The notes: generated by a model from the letters alone, not told the origin. A stretch of 44,731 bases of DNA from Bacteroides xylanisolvens XB1A (GCF_000210075.1 NC_021017.1:4930411-4975141), one strand, 5' to 3'. Counted from the first letter of the stretch, positions 32,627-42,745 are shown. Numbers and translations: made by a program.

Positions 32627-33607
32627 ATGGATAAGATATATTATAAAGAACTGATTGAAAAGTATTTCGATGGAAATATAACGGATGCTGAAATAAAAAA
32701 GCTCTCCGATTGGATAAAGAACGACCGCCATTTACAGAACTGGTGGGAAGAAGAATTTTCCAAATCGGATGCCGGCATTAATCCGGTACTGCGCGATAAA
32801 CTATTTGCCCGAATCAAAGAACAGACGCAGGGAAAAGAAGAAACACAGGGAAAAGAGAACCCAAGAACTATTCGTATGAATCCTTGGAAATGGGCTGCCG
32901 CCATCGTTTTACCCATTTGTATTGCCTTCTTCACCTACTATCTTGTAGATTCTTCCCAAACAGTGGGAGCGCCCTTTATAGTAAAAGCTGATAAAGGAGA
33001 TAAAGCAACCATCGAATTGCCGGACGGAACGAATGTCGTTCTCAATTCTGCTTCGCAATTAAGCTATCTGAATAACTTCGGAGAAAATGGGCGTCGTGTG
33101 CAACTGAATGGTGAAGCCTATTTCAAAGTAGCTCATGATGAAAAGCGCGCCTTTATTGTACAGGTAGGCGATTTGGAAGTGAAAGTACTCGGTACTTCTT
33201 TTAATGTATCTGCCTATGAAGATGCTAAAGACGTGACAGTCGTTCTTTTGGAAGGAAAAGTTGGAGTCTATGCGCAGAAAACATCGCATATCATGAAGCC
33301 CGGCGACAAAATAGAATATAATAAAGCCACTCATAAGATAACAGCCACTCAAGTACACCCGAGTGACTACATTGAATGGACGAAAGGAAATATCTATTTC
33401 GAGAAAGAATCTTTGGAGAATATAATGAAAACCCTTTCACGCATCTATGACGTAGAGATTCGTTTCGACTCCAATAAACTACCTAATGAATATTTCACCG
33501 GAACCATTCCGGGAGGTGGCATACAGAATGCATTGAATATCCTGATGCTTACTTCACCTTTCTATTATGAAATGGACGGTTCGGTGATTGTTTTGAAAGA
33601 GAAATAA
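32627..33607 (+). CDS. FecR-family anti-sigma factor (phosphodiester locus)
   Basis: The 326-residue protein has a short cytoplasmic domain (residues 1-85), one membrane span at about 89-107 ('WAAAIVLPICIAFFTYYLV'), a FecR domain ('DKATIELPDGTNVVLNSASQ', 'VQLNGEAYFKVAHDEKRAF') and a DUF4974-type C-terminus ('FEKESLENIMKTLSRIYDVE'). It should hold the preceding sigma factor and be released through the STN domain of the SusC at 35414. An unrelated ATPase-like gene lies between it and susC, which is unusual. Confidence 0.92.
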   Translation: MDKIYYKELIEKYFDGNITDAEIKKLSDWIKNDRHLQNWWEEEFSKSDAGINPVLRDKLFARIKEQTQGKEETQGKENPRTIRMNPWKWAAAIVLPICIAFFTYYLVDSSQTVGAPFIVKADKGDKATIELPDGTNVVLNSASQLSYLNNFGENGRRVQLNGEAYFKVAHDEKRAFIVQVGDLEVKVLGTSFNVSAYEDAKDVTVVLLEGKVGVYAQKTSHIMKPGDKIEYNKATHKITATQVHPSDYIEWTKGNIYFEKESLENIMKTLSRIYDVEIRFDSNKLPNEYFTGTIPGGGIQNALNILMLTSPFYYEMDGSVIVLKEK

Positions 33608-33628
33608 GTGGAACTTTCATAGAGTATC

Positions 33629-33660
33629 TTTGTTTATTCATCGAATAACGTCTATATTTG
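33629..33660 (+). promoter_or_regulatory. Promoter of the AAA-ATPase-like gene
   Basis: TTTG at 33629-33632, a 20-bp spacer and TATATTTG at 33653-33660 fit the housekeeping consensus. A second TATCTTTG at 33625-33632 overlaps the -33 box. The gene is therefore likely expressed independently of the ECF system. Confidence 0.65.
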
Positions 33661-33683
33661 TGGTACACTAATTTGAAGATGCA

Positions 33684-35243
33684 ATGAATACATTGGAACG
33701 TAAATTGCCGATAGGGATACAGACATTTGAAAAGATGCGTGCAGAGGGGTGTTTGTATGTGGATAAAACAGCCATTATATATCAGATAGTAGCTACTAAA
33801 GTGCCTTATTTTCTTAGTCGTCCCCGTCGTTTTGGCAAAAGTCTGCTAATTTCCACTTTTGAAGCCTACTTTCAGGGTCGTAAAGACCTTTTTGAAGGCT
33901 TGGCAATTGAAAAGTTAGAGACGAAGTGGGAGCAATATCCGGTTCTGCATCTTGATTTGAATGCGAAGAAATATGAGACGGCGGCAGATTTGGTCGCCAT
34001 GCTAAACCAGTATTTGGAGAAATGGGAAGCCGTATATGGTGATGAGAAGAAAGACCGTAGTCCTGAAGAACGTTTTGGTTATATCATTGAACAAGCCTAC
34101 CTGAAAACAGGAAAAGGAGTTGTGGTATTGGTTGATGAGTATGATAAACCTTTGCTGCAAGCCCTTTTAGATGAGAACCTGTTGGATGAATACCGTCGTA
34201 TTCTGAAAGCCTTTTATGGTGTACTGAAAAGTTCCGACCGCTATCTTCGGTTTATATTCTTGACAGGAGTCACAAAATTTGCCCAAGTAAGTGTGTTCAG
34301 TGATTTGAATCAACTGAATGATATTAGCATGAAGATTCCATACGCCAATATCTGTGGTATTACTAAAAAAGAATTAGTATCCACATTTACTCCCGAGTTG
34401 GAGCGGTTGGCAGAAGTGCAGGAGATGTCTTTTGAAGATACTGTCGATAAAATGACGGCAATGTACGATGGATATCACTTTACATATAGCGAAGATGGAT
34501 TGTTTAATCCCTTCAGTGTCCTCAATGTCTTTGATGGATTAATGTTTGATAATTACTGGTTCCAGACCGGTACTCCTACCTATCTTGTAGACCTGCTGAA
34601 ACAAAGTGATTATGATTTACGTTTGCTGATAGATGGCTTGGAAGTAGGAAGTTCCGGATTTGCCGAATACCGTGCAGAGACAAAAAATCCCCTTCCGATG
34701 ATTTACCAAAGCGGTTATCTGACCATTAAAAACTTTGATAAATCATTGAACCTATATACGCTAGGTTTTCCGAATGATGAGGTAAAATATGGCTTTCTTA
34801 AATTCCTGATCCCCTATTATACACCCATCTCTTCTGATGAAACGGATTTTAATGCAGTTAAGTTTGTCCGTGAACTTCAGTCGGGCGACGTTCATTCCTT
34901 TATGGAACGTATGAAATCATTCTTTGCCGACATACCTTACGAATTGAACACAAAGACCGAACGTCATTATCAGGTTATTTTTTATCTCGTCTTTAAGTTG
35001 ATGGGACAATATGTAGATGCAGAAGTCCGTAGCGCAAAAGGTCGTGCCGATGCCGTGGTGAAAACGAAAGACCGTATTTATGTTTTTGAGTTTAAACTGG
35101 AAGGAACAGTAGACGAAGCTTTGAAACAAATAGATGAAAAAGGATATTTGTTACCTTACCGGACAGACGGGCGTGAGCTAGTAAAAGTGGGAGTTTCCTT
35201 TAATGCTGAAGAACGTAATATTGGTGAATACAAAGTAATATAA
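33684..35243 (+). CDS. AAA-ATPase-like / PD-(D/E)XK nuclease-like protein (DUF1703 type)
   Basis: The 519-residue product starts with the AAA-ATPase_like signature 'LPIGIQTFEKMRAEGCLYVD' and the P-loop-like 'SRPRRFGKSLLISTFEAYF' (about residues 45-63). A Walker B-like 'GVVVLVDEYDKPLL' follows. The C-terminal part resembles a PD-(D/E)XK nuclease: 'GRADAVV' and 'YVFEFKLEG' (E-x-K at 469-471). Such genes are abundant, often multi-copy, in Bacteroides genomes. Their function is unproven, with ideas including defence or DNA rearrangement. It carries its own promoter and terminator, so it appears to be an insertion into the ECF/SusC locus rather than part of it. Confidence 0.85.
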   Translation: MNTLERKLPIGIQTFEKMRAEGCLYVDKTAIIYQIVATKVPYFLSRPRRFGKSLLISTFEAYFQGRKDLFEGLAIEKLETKWEQYPVLHLDLNAKKYETAADLVAMLNQYLEKWEAVYGDEKKDRSPEERFGYIIEQAYLKTGKGVVVLVDEYDKPLLQALLDENLLDEYRRILKAFYGVLKSSDRYLRFIFLTGVTKFAQVSVFSDLNQLNDISMKIPYANICGITKKELVSTFTPELERLAEVQEMSFEDTVDKMTAMYDGYHFTYSEDGLFNPFSVLNVFDGLMFDNYWFQTGTPTYLVDLLKQSDYDLRLLIDGLEVGSSGFAEYRAETKNPLPMIYQSGYLTIKNFDKSLNLYTLGFPNDEVKYGFLKFLIPYYTPISSDETDFNAVKFVRELQSGDVHSFMERMKSFFADIPYELNTKTERHYQVIFYLVFKLMGQYVDAEVRSAKGRADAVVKTKDRIYVFEFKLEGTVDEALKQIDEKGYLLPYRTDGRELVKVGVSFNAEERNIGEYKVI

Positions 35244-35273
35244 TCGTTTATTGAGTAAAATATAGAATAGAGC

Positions 35274-35308
35274 CATTCCGAAGCCCACTACTTAGGAATG
35301 TTTTTTTT
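35274..35308 (+). terminator. Terminator after the ATPase-like gene
   Basis: CATTCC (35274-35279) pairs with GGAATG (35295-35300), with a further inner AG/CT pair, followed by eight T. Confidence 0.7.
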
Positions 35309-35346
35309 GTTCTCTGAATTGAATAAGTTAACGAGAGTTAAAGTCT

Positions 35347-35390
35347 GATAGGCGATTGGACGAGCGAGTATAGCAGTCTGTATACCTATC
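35347..35390 (+). promoter_or_regulatory. Hairpin in the leader of the second susC
   Basis: GATAGG (35347-35352) pairs with CCTATC (35385-35390); AGTCTG occurs just before the first arm and again inside the loop. No T-run follows. The leader shares no blocks with the susC leader at 18680, and I see no antisense promoter of comparable quality here. Confidence 0.4.
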
Positions 35391-35413
35391 AAACAACTTA
35401 AAAGTTTTGATAT

Positions 35414-38400
35414 ATGAAGCACAAAACAACCTTTGAAAAGCTCCCTCAAGCAAATACAGGGAGAAGTAAGAACTGGAAAACACTGCGGGCTATCTGTCTG
35501 CTATTGTTTTTATGCGTCTCTTTCACTGCTTATTCCCAAATAACGGTAAGTGTGAAAGACATCTCTTTGAGAGCCTCTTTAAAGAAAATCGAGCAAGTAA
35601 GCAATTACAAATTCTTTTACAATGAGAGTTTGCCGGAGTTAAACCGAAAAGTATCACTCAATGTGAAAGATGCAACGATTGAACAAACCATGCAACAACT
35701 TTTAGGAGGAATGGACTTAGCGTATAAGAAAGAACAAGATAATGTGATTGTATTGATTCGCAAAGCCCAGGACAAATTAATAACTAAAAAAATAACAGGT
35801 ACTGTTGTCGATGAAAAAGGCGAACCAGTCATTGGTGCCAGTATTGTGATAAAAGGTGAGTCGCACGGAACGATTACAGATTTTGATGGAAAGTTCACAT
35901 TAGCAGACGTACCGGAAAAGGGAATATTGACTGTCTCTTATATCGGTTATAAAACAGTTGACCTTTCTGCCACAGGGCAGACATTCGTAAAAGTTGTACT
36001 TCAAGAAGACAGTAAAATGATAGACGAGGTCGTTGTTGTCGGCTACGGAGTCCAGTCACAAAAGCTAGTCACTACTTCTATCAGTAAAGTAAAGATGGAA
36101 AATATAGATCAGGGTAATGACTATAATCCGATTAAAATGCTGCAAGGACGTGTAGCGGGTGTGAATATCTCCTCTGCATCAGGAACTCCGGGAGAAGCAC
36201 CGAATGTTACCGTTCGTGGTATCGGTTCCGTTAGTGGGGGAAGCTCGCCGCTTTATGTGGTCGATGGTATCCCCAGCGAAAAATATCCCAACTTGAATCC
36301 GAATGACATTGAGAGCATGGAAGTTTTGAAAGATGCGTCTGCGGCCGCTATCTATGGTTCACGTGCCAATGCCGGAGTTGTGTTGATAACGACCAAATCA
36401 GGTCAGCAAGGTAAGACGAAGATAGAGGTGTCCGGTCGTTACGGATTCGCTTATCTGGCTAGCGACATTGAAATGGCCAATTCGATGGAATATATGAATA
36501 CGATGCAAGCCGCTATTGATAATTACAATGTGCAAATGGGAGCTAACCTCCAATTGTATGTTCCTTCTCAAATTCAGGAAACCAATTGGGTGAAAGAAAT
36601 ATCAAGAAAAAACTCGAAAACAGGTACCGGCTCTATCAGCATTTCCGGTGGAAATGAAAAGACCACCTTCTTTGCTTCTTTAGGCGCTAATACTCAAGAA
36701 GGATATTTGAATAAGAGCAGCTATGACCAGTATAATATGCGTGCCAAATTCACACATAAAATAAACAACCTGTTCAAACTGAATATGAATTTGGCAGGTT
36801 CGGCCAGCCGTTCGGACTTATTGGAAGAAACGAGTACCAGCTTGAAAGTACTTCGTACAGCTCGTGAGGAGCAGCCCTGGTATTCACCTTATAAAGAAGA
36901 CGGAACATCTTATAAAGTGAACGGGACAGATATTTTACGCCACAATCCGGTGATGCTGATTAATGAAGAAGACTGGGTAGCTAAGAAATATCAACTATCC
37001 GGTGTGTTCAGCGTAGACGTAACTCCTTTCAAAGGGTTTAAGTACACACCAACAGTAAGCGTATATGGTATTTTGGACAACACATCTAAAAAATTGTCGG
37101 ACAAGCATGATGCCCGTAAAAATAGTAGTGGTTGGGGAGCATTAGCCGAACAAAAAGACCAGAGTTTCCGCTATGTGATAGATAATATATTCTCTTACAA
37201 CAATGAATGGAATAAACTAATCTACTCCGTCATGTTGGGACATTCGTTTGAGAAATACACTTATGAACAATTCGGGGCAAAGAGTGATAACTATGCTAAC
37301 GGTGCATTTCCTTCCTCAAACTTTGATTTAATCAATGCAGGCCCTAATATTTACGCCGGAAATATTAGTTATACATCTTATGCCTTAGAATCCTATTTCG
37401 GACGAATTGCTTTGAATTGGGACAATAAATATATACTGAATGCTTCTTTGCGTAGTGATGGTTCTTCCCGCTTTGCGAAGAACAAGAGATATGGTTATTT
37501 CCCTTCTGCTTCTTTTGCGTGGCGTGCCTCCAATGAGGAATTTTTCCCAAAAAATAAATACGTCAATGATGCAAAGTTAAGATTAAGCTGGGGTATGACA
37601 GGTAGCATGGCAGGAGTGAGTAATTATGCTCCGTTATCACTGATTAGTGCGGGTGGTGCTTCTTACAACGGTTCTGCCGGATTCCAGATTTCGCAGGATG
37701 CCCGTGCTTTGACTTGGGAGAAAGCCAGCCAGTTTAATATCGGATTTGATATAGAAATGTTTCAGTCTCGCCTGACTTTAAACATAGATATGTTCTATCA
37801 AAAGACTACCGACCTGCTGTTTAAGAAACCAGTCAATGCAACCACCGGATATACCACATTACAGTCCAATATCGGCTCATTAGAGAATAAAGGACTTGAG
37901 TTGGCTTTGAATGGTAAAATCTTCACCGGAAAGTTTAAATGGGATTTGGGTGGTAACATTTCTTTTGTAAAGAACAAATTGCTTTCCCTCATCGAAGGAA
38001 ATGATATGTATATTGTTCCCAGCAGCGGTAGTAACCTTTTAGGAGGTTCGATGCATGCGTTGATTAACGGACAGCCTATCAGTACATTCTATATGTTAAA
38101 GATGGAAGGTATCTACCAGCGTGACGACGAAGTGCCTGCGAAACTGTATGCAAAAGGAGTCCGTGCCGGTGACGTGAAATATTTCGATTATAATGAAGAC
38201 GGAGATATATCTGACGCCGACCGAATGAATGTAGGAAAAGCCATTCCTGATTTTTACGGTGGTATTACTTCCAACTTCTCTTACAAAGGTTTCGATTTGT
38301 CATTGTTCGGACAATTTTCGGTAGGTGGTAAAGTGATGTCGGCATGGCGGGGAGTGAACGGTTCCGAAGGTACTGACCATTTAGGATTGGCGCTATCCAA

Positions 38401-38833
38401 TGTAAAAGTAAATGACCGTGGCGAATCTGTCGAGCAATACTTTAATGTAAGCAAAGAAGTGGCCAACGGATATTGGCGTGGAGAGGGCACAAGCAACACG
38501 ATTCCTCGTCCTGTAAGAATAGGAGTACATACCGGGTATGATTATGACTATAACGTGCAAACTTCAACACGTTATTTGGAAGATGCTTCCTATTTTAAAC
38601 TGAAAACTGTGACTTTGGGTTACACTTTGCCGGAATCAGTCGTTAAGAAACTCCGCGTGAACTCATTAAGAGTCTACGTTTCGGCTGATAATCTACTCAC
38701 TCTCACCAAGTATTCCGGTTATGATCCCGAAACATCATTTTCCGGTAGCCCGGGAGACTCAAATTATGGAGTTGACTTCGGATTGCAACCTGTATTGCGA
38801 ACATTTATTTTTGGTCTGAATCTAAACTTTTAA
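35414..38833 (+). CDS. SusC-family TonB-dependent transporter with STN domain (phosphodiester locus)
   Basis: The 1139-residue product has a signal sequence ('LLLFLCVSFTAYSQ'), an STN domain (about 44-115, 'VKDISLRASLKKIEQVSNYK'), a carboxypeptidase-like domain ('GTVVDEKGEPVIGASIVIKG'), the TonB plug ('MLQGRVAGVNISSASGTPGE') and the barrel ending 'FIFGLNLNF'. It pairs with the SusD 12 bp downstream. The genes behind it encode phosphodiesterases and a phosphate-ester antiporter, so the imported ligand is inferred to be a glycerophosphodiester or polyol-phosphate compound rather than a plain glycan. Confidence 0.95.
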   Translation: MKHKTTFEKLPQANTGRSKNWKTLRAICLLLFLCVSFTAYSQITVSVKDISLRASLKKIEQVSNYKFFYNESLPELNRKVSLNVKDATIEQTMQQLLGGMDLAYKKEQDNVIVLIRKAQDKLITKKITGTVVDEKGEPVIGASIVIKGESHGTITDFDGKFTLADVPEKGILTVSYIGYKTVDLSATGQTFVKVVLQEDSKMIDEVVVVGYGVQSQKLVTTSISKVKMENIDQGNDYNPIKMLQGRVAGVNISSASGTPGEAPNVTVRGIGSVSGGSSPLYVVDGIPSEKYPNLNPNDIESMEVLKDASAAAIYGSRANAGVVLITTKSGQQGKTKIEVSGRYGFAYLASDIEMANSMEYMNTMQAAIDNYNVQMGANLQLYVPSQIQETNWVKEISRKNSKTGTGSISISGGNEKTTFFASLGANTQEGYLNKSSYDQYNMRAKFTHKINNLFKLNMNLAGSASRSDLLEETSTSLKVLRTAREEQPWYSPYKEDGTSYKVNGTDILRHNPVMLINEEDWVAKKYQLSGVFSVDVTPFKGFKYTPTVSVYGILDNTSKKLSDKHDARKNSSGWGALAEQKDQSFRYVIDNIFSYNNEWNKLIYSVMLGHSFEKYTYEQFGAKSDNYANGAFPSSNFDLINAGPNIYAGNISYTSYALESYFGRIALNWDNKYILNASLRSDGSSRFAKNKRYGYFPSASFAWRASNEEFFPKNKYVNDAKLRLSWGMTGSMAGVSNYAPLSLISAGGASYNGSAGFQISQDARALTWEKASQFNIGFDIEMFQSRLTLNIDMFYQKTTDLLFKKPVNATTGYTTLQSNIGSLENKGLELALNGKIFTGKFKWDLGGNISFVKNKLLSLIEGNDMYIVPSSGSNLLGGSMHALINGQPISTFYMLKMEGIYQRDDEVPAKLYAKGVRAGDVKYFDYNEDGDISDADRMNVGKAIPDFYGGITSNFSYKGFDLSLFGQFSVGGKVMSAWRGVNGSEGTDHLGLALSNVKVNDRGESVEQYFNVSKEVANGYWRGEGTSNTIPRPVRIGVHTGYDYDYNVQTSTRYLEDASYFKLKTVTLGYTLPESVVKKLRVNSLRVYVSADNLLTLTKYSGYDPETSFSGSPGDSNYGVDFGLQPVLRTFIFGLNLNF

Positions 38834-38845
38834 AAATATAGATGT

Positions 38846-40192
38846 ATGAAACGATACTATACTATAATCAACTATTTGCTATGTAGCATTTGCCTTTTGT
38901 GGATGACGGGTTGTTCAGGTATACTGGACGATATGCGGCCTAAAGATCAGATACCTCAAGATATGTTGAGCGAATCCGATTTGGAAAAGTTATTGAATGG
39001 AGTGTATGCCGAAATGGAAGAACTGGTATTCAAATTTTATATGGATGGTGATGTAAAAGGCGAGAATTTCAAGGCAGGTCCCGGATTTTCCATGAACGAC
39101 CCCATGTTGATGGCTCCTAGTTCTAAAGAAGTTTTGAGCCAGTGGCAGAAATGTTTCACAGCCTTGAAGCAAGTAAATTTCTTGGTTGAAACATACGAAG
39201 CGTCATCTAATAAAGAGAGTCAGGTTGTGAAGCAGACAGGAGGGACCGGATACTACTTCAGAGCTTTGATTTATTATCATCTGGTCACTCGCTGGGGAGG
39301 AGTTCCTATCTTGCGTAAGCGCACTTACGACGTCGTTCCCATTTCCCCCGAAACCGAAGTGTGGAGTTTTATAAAAGAAGACTTGGCTAAAGCGGAAGGA
39401 TTACTGTCTGATTTCACCGATCGTTTTTATGTGTCTCTTAGTGCTTGCGATGCGCTTCAAGCCAAAGTATGTTTGTCCTTGAAAGACTATACAAATGCGG
39501 CAGCTTATGCCGACAAAGTGATTACAAAATCAAATTTCGCATTGAGTACTACATCAGTTGAGTATGCCCAGGCGTTTGTCTCTAATAGCAGTAGCAAAGA
39601 ACTGGTCTTTGCGTTAGCCAACAAGCGTAGTACAAGTTTGCTGTTATTTTACCAAACGGTCAATGACATTGATCCGACTTGGGATTACTCTCCTTCTACC
39701 GAATGTTACAGCCATCTTTATGATGATACCGCCGTAAAGTCAAAGGATATACGGGCAAAGGCAGTATTTGGTGCAGATAATAGCCGTATTATTAAATTCC
39801 CGAATGGAAGTACCGGTCAGTTTGTTACCAATGAACAACCGTCACAAACCCCGATTGTGGTTACCCGTGTGGCGGAAATGTATCTGATTAAAGCGGAAGC
39901 ATTGGGAGCAGTCAATGGGTTGGCTACATTAAAAGAATTTATGAACAAACGCTACGCAACCGTCTTGTTGCCTTCAAATATGACTGATATAGAGTTTCAG
40001 AATCAAATACTTGATGAGCGTCACCGCGAGTTGTATGCAGAAGGTCAACGATGGTATGATTTGAAGCGAACCAACCGTTTGGACTTGTTTTCTTCCTTGA
40101 ACGGTAGAAACTATCTGATGTATTATCCTGTTCCCCAGTCGGAACGCGATTTGGCGGGAGAGGAAAATTACCCTCAAAATGAAGGCTATTAA
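38846..40192 (+). CDS. SusD/RagB-family outer-membrane binding lipoprotein (phosphodiester locus)
   Basis: The 448-residue product has a lipoprotein signal ('LLWMTGC', Cys about 23) followed by the SusD start 'LDDMRPKDQIPQDMLSESDL'. The helical core ('GGTGYYFRALIYYHLVTRWG') and C-terminal RagB signature ('QILDERHRELYAEGQRWYDL', 'YPVPQSERD') are complete. It is predicted to cap the preceding SusC and bind its substrate at the surface. Somewhat short for the family but intact. Confidence 0.93.
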   Translation: MKRYYTIINYLLCSICLLWMTGCSGILDDMRPKDQIPQDMLSESDLEKLLNGVYAEMEELVFKFYMDGDVKGENFKAGPGFSMNDPMLMAPSSKEVLSQWQKCFTALKQVNFLVETYEASSNKESQVVKQTGGTGYYFRALIYYHLVTRWGGVPILRKRTYDVVPISPETEVWSFIKEDLAKAEGLLSDFTDRFYVSLSACDALQAKVCLSLKDYTNAAAYADKVITKSNFALSTTSVEYAQAFVSNSSSKELVFALANKRSTSLLLFYQTVNDIDPTWDYSPSTECYSHLYDDTAVKSKDIRAKAVFGADNSRIIKFPNGSTGQFVTNEQPSQTPIVVTRVAEMYLIKAEALGAVNGLATLKEFMNKRYATVLLPSNMTDIEFQNQILDERHRELYAEGQRWYDLKRTNRLDLFSSLNGRNYLMYYPVPQSERDLAGEENYPQNEGY

Positions 40193-40213
40193 TTATCTTA
40201 GAAAGAACAAAGT

Positions 40214-42745
40214 ATGAAGAATATAAGAATAGTAACAACGTTTTTTATCTGCTTGCTGCTACTTTCAGCATGCTCGGATGATTGGAAAGAAAATGCGCTG
40301 ACAGCTAAATTTACTTTTGACAAGACAACCTACTATGTAGGCGAAGAAGTCAGTATCACGAATGAGACAGTAGGCGGAGAAGGTAATTATACCTGCCAAT
40401 GGGATTTAGGGAATGGAGAGACTTCAACAGAAGTTGCTCCTAAAGTGACTTACGAAACGAATGGAGCATATACAGTGACTTTGCATGTGAAAGACAGTAA
40501 AGGAAATTATGCAATGGCTCATAAATTATTGACGATTGAAGCTGAACCTCTGCCCGAAGTCGGCAATGTGAAACTGAAATGGGTAGGTGCCCACGTGTTG
40601 GGCGAAATACGTTCTACGGCTCCGGCAGTCAGTGATGATAATAATGTATATATGACTTCCAATGACCATTATTTGCGGAAATTTTCAGCCGCTACCGGTG
40701 AACAATTGTGGGAGTTCGACTTATGGACATCGGCTGACGGTGATTCTCCGTCCGGTAATACGCATACCACTCCGAGCATTGATACGGACGGTACTGTGTA
40801 TGTAGGAACAGGCGACACAAGTGGCAAAATAGGGCGCGTATATGCCATCAATCCCGATGGAACAAAGAAATGGGTCGTTGCCGGAGATGCTGAAAAAGGA
40901 TTTTGGAATAAAGGACAGGCTTCAAAGCCTCGTATTAATTATCTGACTTGTGCGATTGGAGAGAATCATATCTATATGGGTAACGGCGGCTCTACGGGAT
41001 CTGTGCTTGCTGTCGATAAGAATACCGGTTACAGAGTAGGTTATGTGGCAAACGCAGACAATTCCGGAGGCCCGTCGGGGGGAGTATCTGCCGGAATAGC
41101 ATTGGCGAACAACACATTAATTTGGGCTGGTGGAAAGAACGGCTTATTCGGTGCGTCGGCGTCTGCACTGAATACAGGTGGTAATGTGATGTGGGCATGG
41201 CAAATATATAGTTCGGGAAATGATAAGCCTTCAGAAAACATGAATGCTTCCGTAGCTGTGGACGCAACCGGCACTATATACGGAATTGCCACCTTCCCGA
41301 GTATAGGAAGCAGTGCGTTTGCTATTGGAAGCGACGGGGTCGAGAAATGGCGTACTTCGTTAGGAAATGTAGGAACACTAGACCAAGGGGGTGTTGTGAT
41401 AGGCTTGGACGGAAGTATCATTGTAACGGTAAAACGTGCTCCGGGTGAAGCCACGGGTGGAATTGTTGCATTATCTCCTAATGGAGTTGTTCAATGGCAT
41501 TACGGTGTGCCGGAAGACGTCAGTGGATGTGCGGCAATCGATCAGGCCGGAAATATTCATTTTGGAACACAATCCGGTAATTATTATATCATTAAACCCG
41601 AAGCCTCGGAAGAACAGCTAATCTTGAAAAAAGATTTGGCTGCACTGATTAGCGAGAGCGATTCTCCTTTAAAAGATAACTGGGAAGCGGGTATCGGAAA
41701 AATCTGGAGTTCGCCTACAATCGGACCGGATGGAACGATCTATATTGGCGTTACTCACACGGTAGATCCGTCGAAGAGTGTCCTGATAGCTTTGGAAGAT
41801 GAAGGTATAACCGGATGTGCAGCTTCGGCATGGCCGATGAAAGGGAAAGACAGCCGCCACACCAGTGCACAGTTGGGAGGCTCGGGAGAGAATCCGGGCG
41901 GCGAACCGGGCGGTCAACTGCCTATTACAGGAAATCTGAAGACCGATTTAAAGAATTTATTTGATGATAGTTCCTATAAGGTTTGGCTTTGTGCCCATCG
42001 GGCGAACACGCAGAAAGGTATAGCCGACGGCATACCGGAGAATTCATTAACTTCCATAGAGTATGCAATCAATGCAGGAGTAGAAATGATCGAACTTGAT
42101 GCACGTCCCACCTCTGACGGAATATTGGTGCTGATGCACGATAATACGATCGACAGAACCACTAACGGAAGCGGTGCGGTAGGAGATTACTCTTATCAGC
42201 AATTACAGCAGCTCTATCTTAAAGATGCAGCAGGGAATCTGACAAACGAACGAATCCCCACTTTAGAGGACGCATTGAAGAAAGGCAAAGGAAAGGTTTA
42301 TTTTAACTTGGATATAGTCAACAAAAACGTTGCCGTAGCGACAATGGTGGCATTACTTAAAAAACTCGACATGGAAAACGAAGTCCTGCTTTATGTTTCA
42401 AACAACCGTAATTATGCATACGATTTGAAAGCGGCGAACAGCACTCTGTTACTGCATCCGATGGCAAAAGCTTCAGATGATATTACCTATTTTGCTTCAT
42501 CTTACACGGACAATGTGCAGATGATGCAACTTTCCACTTCGGATGCTCTTGCGGGAGCGATGACGGAAGACATTAAATCCAAAGGTTGGCTTTTATTCTC
42601 CAATATCGTAGGAGCGAATGATACGAACATGTTGTCGGACAACTATTCGGGGCTGGTAGGCATGATAAACAAACGTATTAATGTCGTACAGACTGATTAT
42701 GCCGAATTAGCTGTCAAGTATTTAAAATCCAAAAAGTATAGATGA
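40214..42745 (+). CDS. Lipoprotein fusing PKD, PQQ-type beta-propeller and glycerophosphodiester phosphodiesterase domains
   Basis: The 843-residue product has a lipoprotein signal ('LLLLSAC'). In order it has a PKD domain (about 28-112, 'TCQWDLGNGETSTEVAPKVT'), a PQQ/pyrrolo-quinoline-like propeller (about 118-545, with repeats such as 'TDGTVYVGTGDTSGKIGRVY' and 'GPDGTIYIGVTHTVDPSKSV') and a Gly/Pro/Glu linker (about 553-570). A GDPD domain follows (about 590-843): H595-R596, 'PENS', 'ELDARPTSDG' and 'LMHDNTIDRTTNGSG' supply the full catalytic set. GDPDs hydrolyse glycerophosphodiesters to glycerol 3-phosphate and an alcohol. The lipid anchor and SusCD context place it probably at the cell surface, binding and cleaving the substrate before or during uptake. 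The start of the next gene overlaps its stop. Confidence 0.88.
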   Translation: MKNIRIVTTFFICLLLLSACSDDWKENALTAKFTFDKTTYYVGEEVSITNETVGGEGNYTCQWDLGNGETSTEVAPKVTYETNGAYTVTLHVKDSKGNYAMAHKLLTIEAEPLPEVGNVKLKWVGAHVLGEIRSTAPAVSDDNNVYMTSNDHYLRKFSAATGEQLWEFDLWTSADGDSPSGNTHTTPSIDTDGTVYVGTGDTSGKIGRVYAINPDGTKKWVVAGDAEKGFWNKGQASKPRINYLTCAIGENHIYMGNGGSTGSVLAVDKNTGYRVGYVANADNSGGPSGGVSAGIALANNTLIWAGGKNGLFGASASALNTGGNVMWAWQIYSSGNDKPSENMNASVAVDATGTIYGIATFPSIGSSAFAIGSDGVEKWRTSLGNVGTLDQGGVVIGLDGSIIVTVKRAPGEATGGIVALSPNGVVQWHYGVPEDVSGCAAIDQAGNIHFGTQSGNYYIIKPEASEEQLILKKDLAALISESDSPLKDNWEAGIGKIWSSPTIGPDGTIYIGVTHTVDPSKSVLIALEDEGITGCAASAWPMKGKDSRHTSAQLGGSGENPGGEPGGQLPITGNLKTDLKNLFDDSSYKVWLCAHRANTQKGIADGIPENSLTSIEYAINAGVEMIELDARPTSDGILVLMHDNTIDRTTNGSGAVGDYSYQQLQQLYLKDAAGNLTNERIPTLEDALKKGKGKVYFNLDIVNKNVAVATMVALLKKLDMENEVLLYVSNNRNYAYDLKAANSTLLLHPMAKASDDITYFASSYTDNVQMMQLSTSDALAGAMTEDIKSKGWLLFSNIVGANDTNMLSDNYSGLVGMINKRINVVQTDYAELAVKYLKSKKYR

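Noticed and set aside
35347..35390. Antisense RNA over the second susC leader
   Set aside because: No good minus-strand -7 box or terminator with T-run was found, unlike at 18712-18846.
41041..41454. 137-codon minus-strand frame in the PQQ-GDPD gene
   Set aside because: Low-complexity antisense shadow of the propeller repeats.
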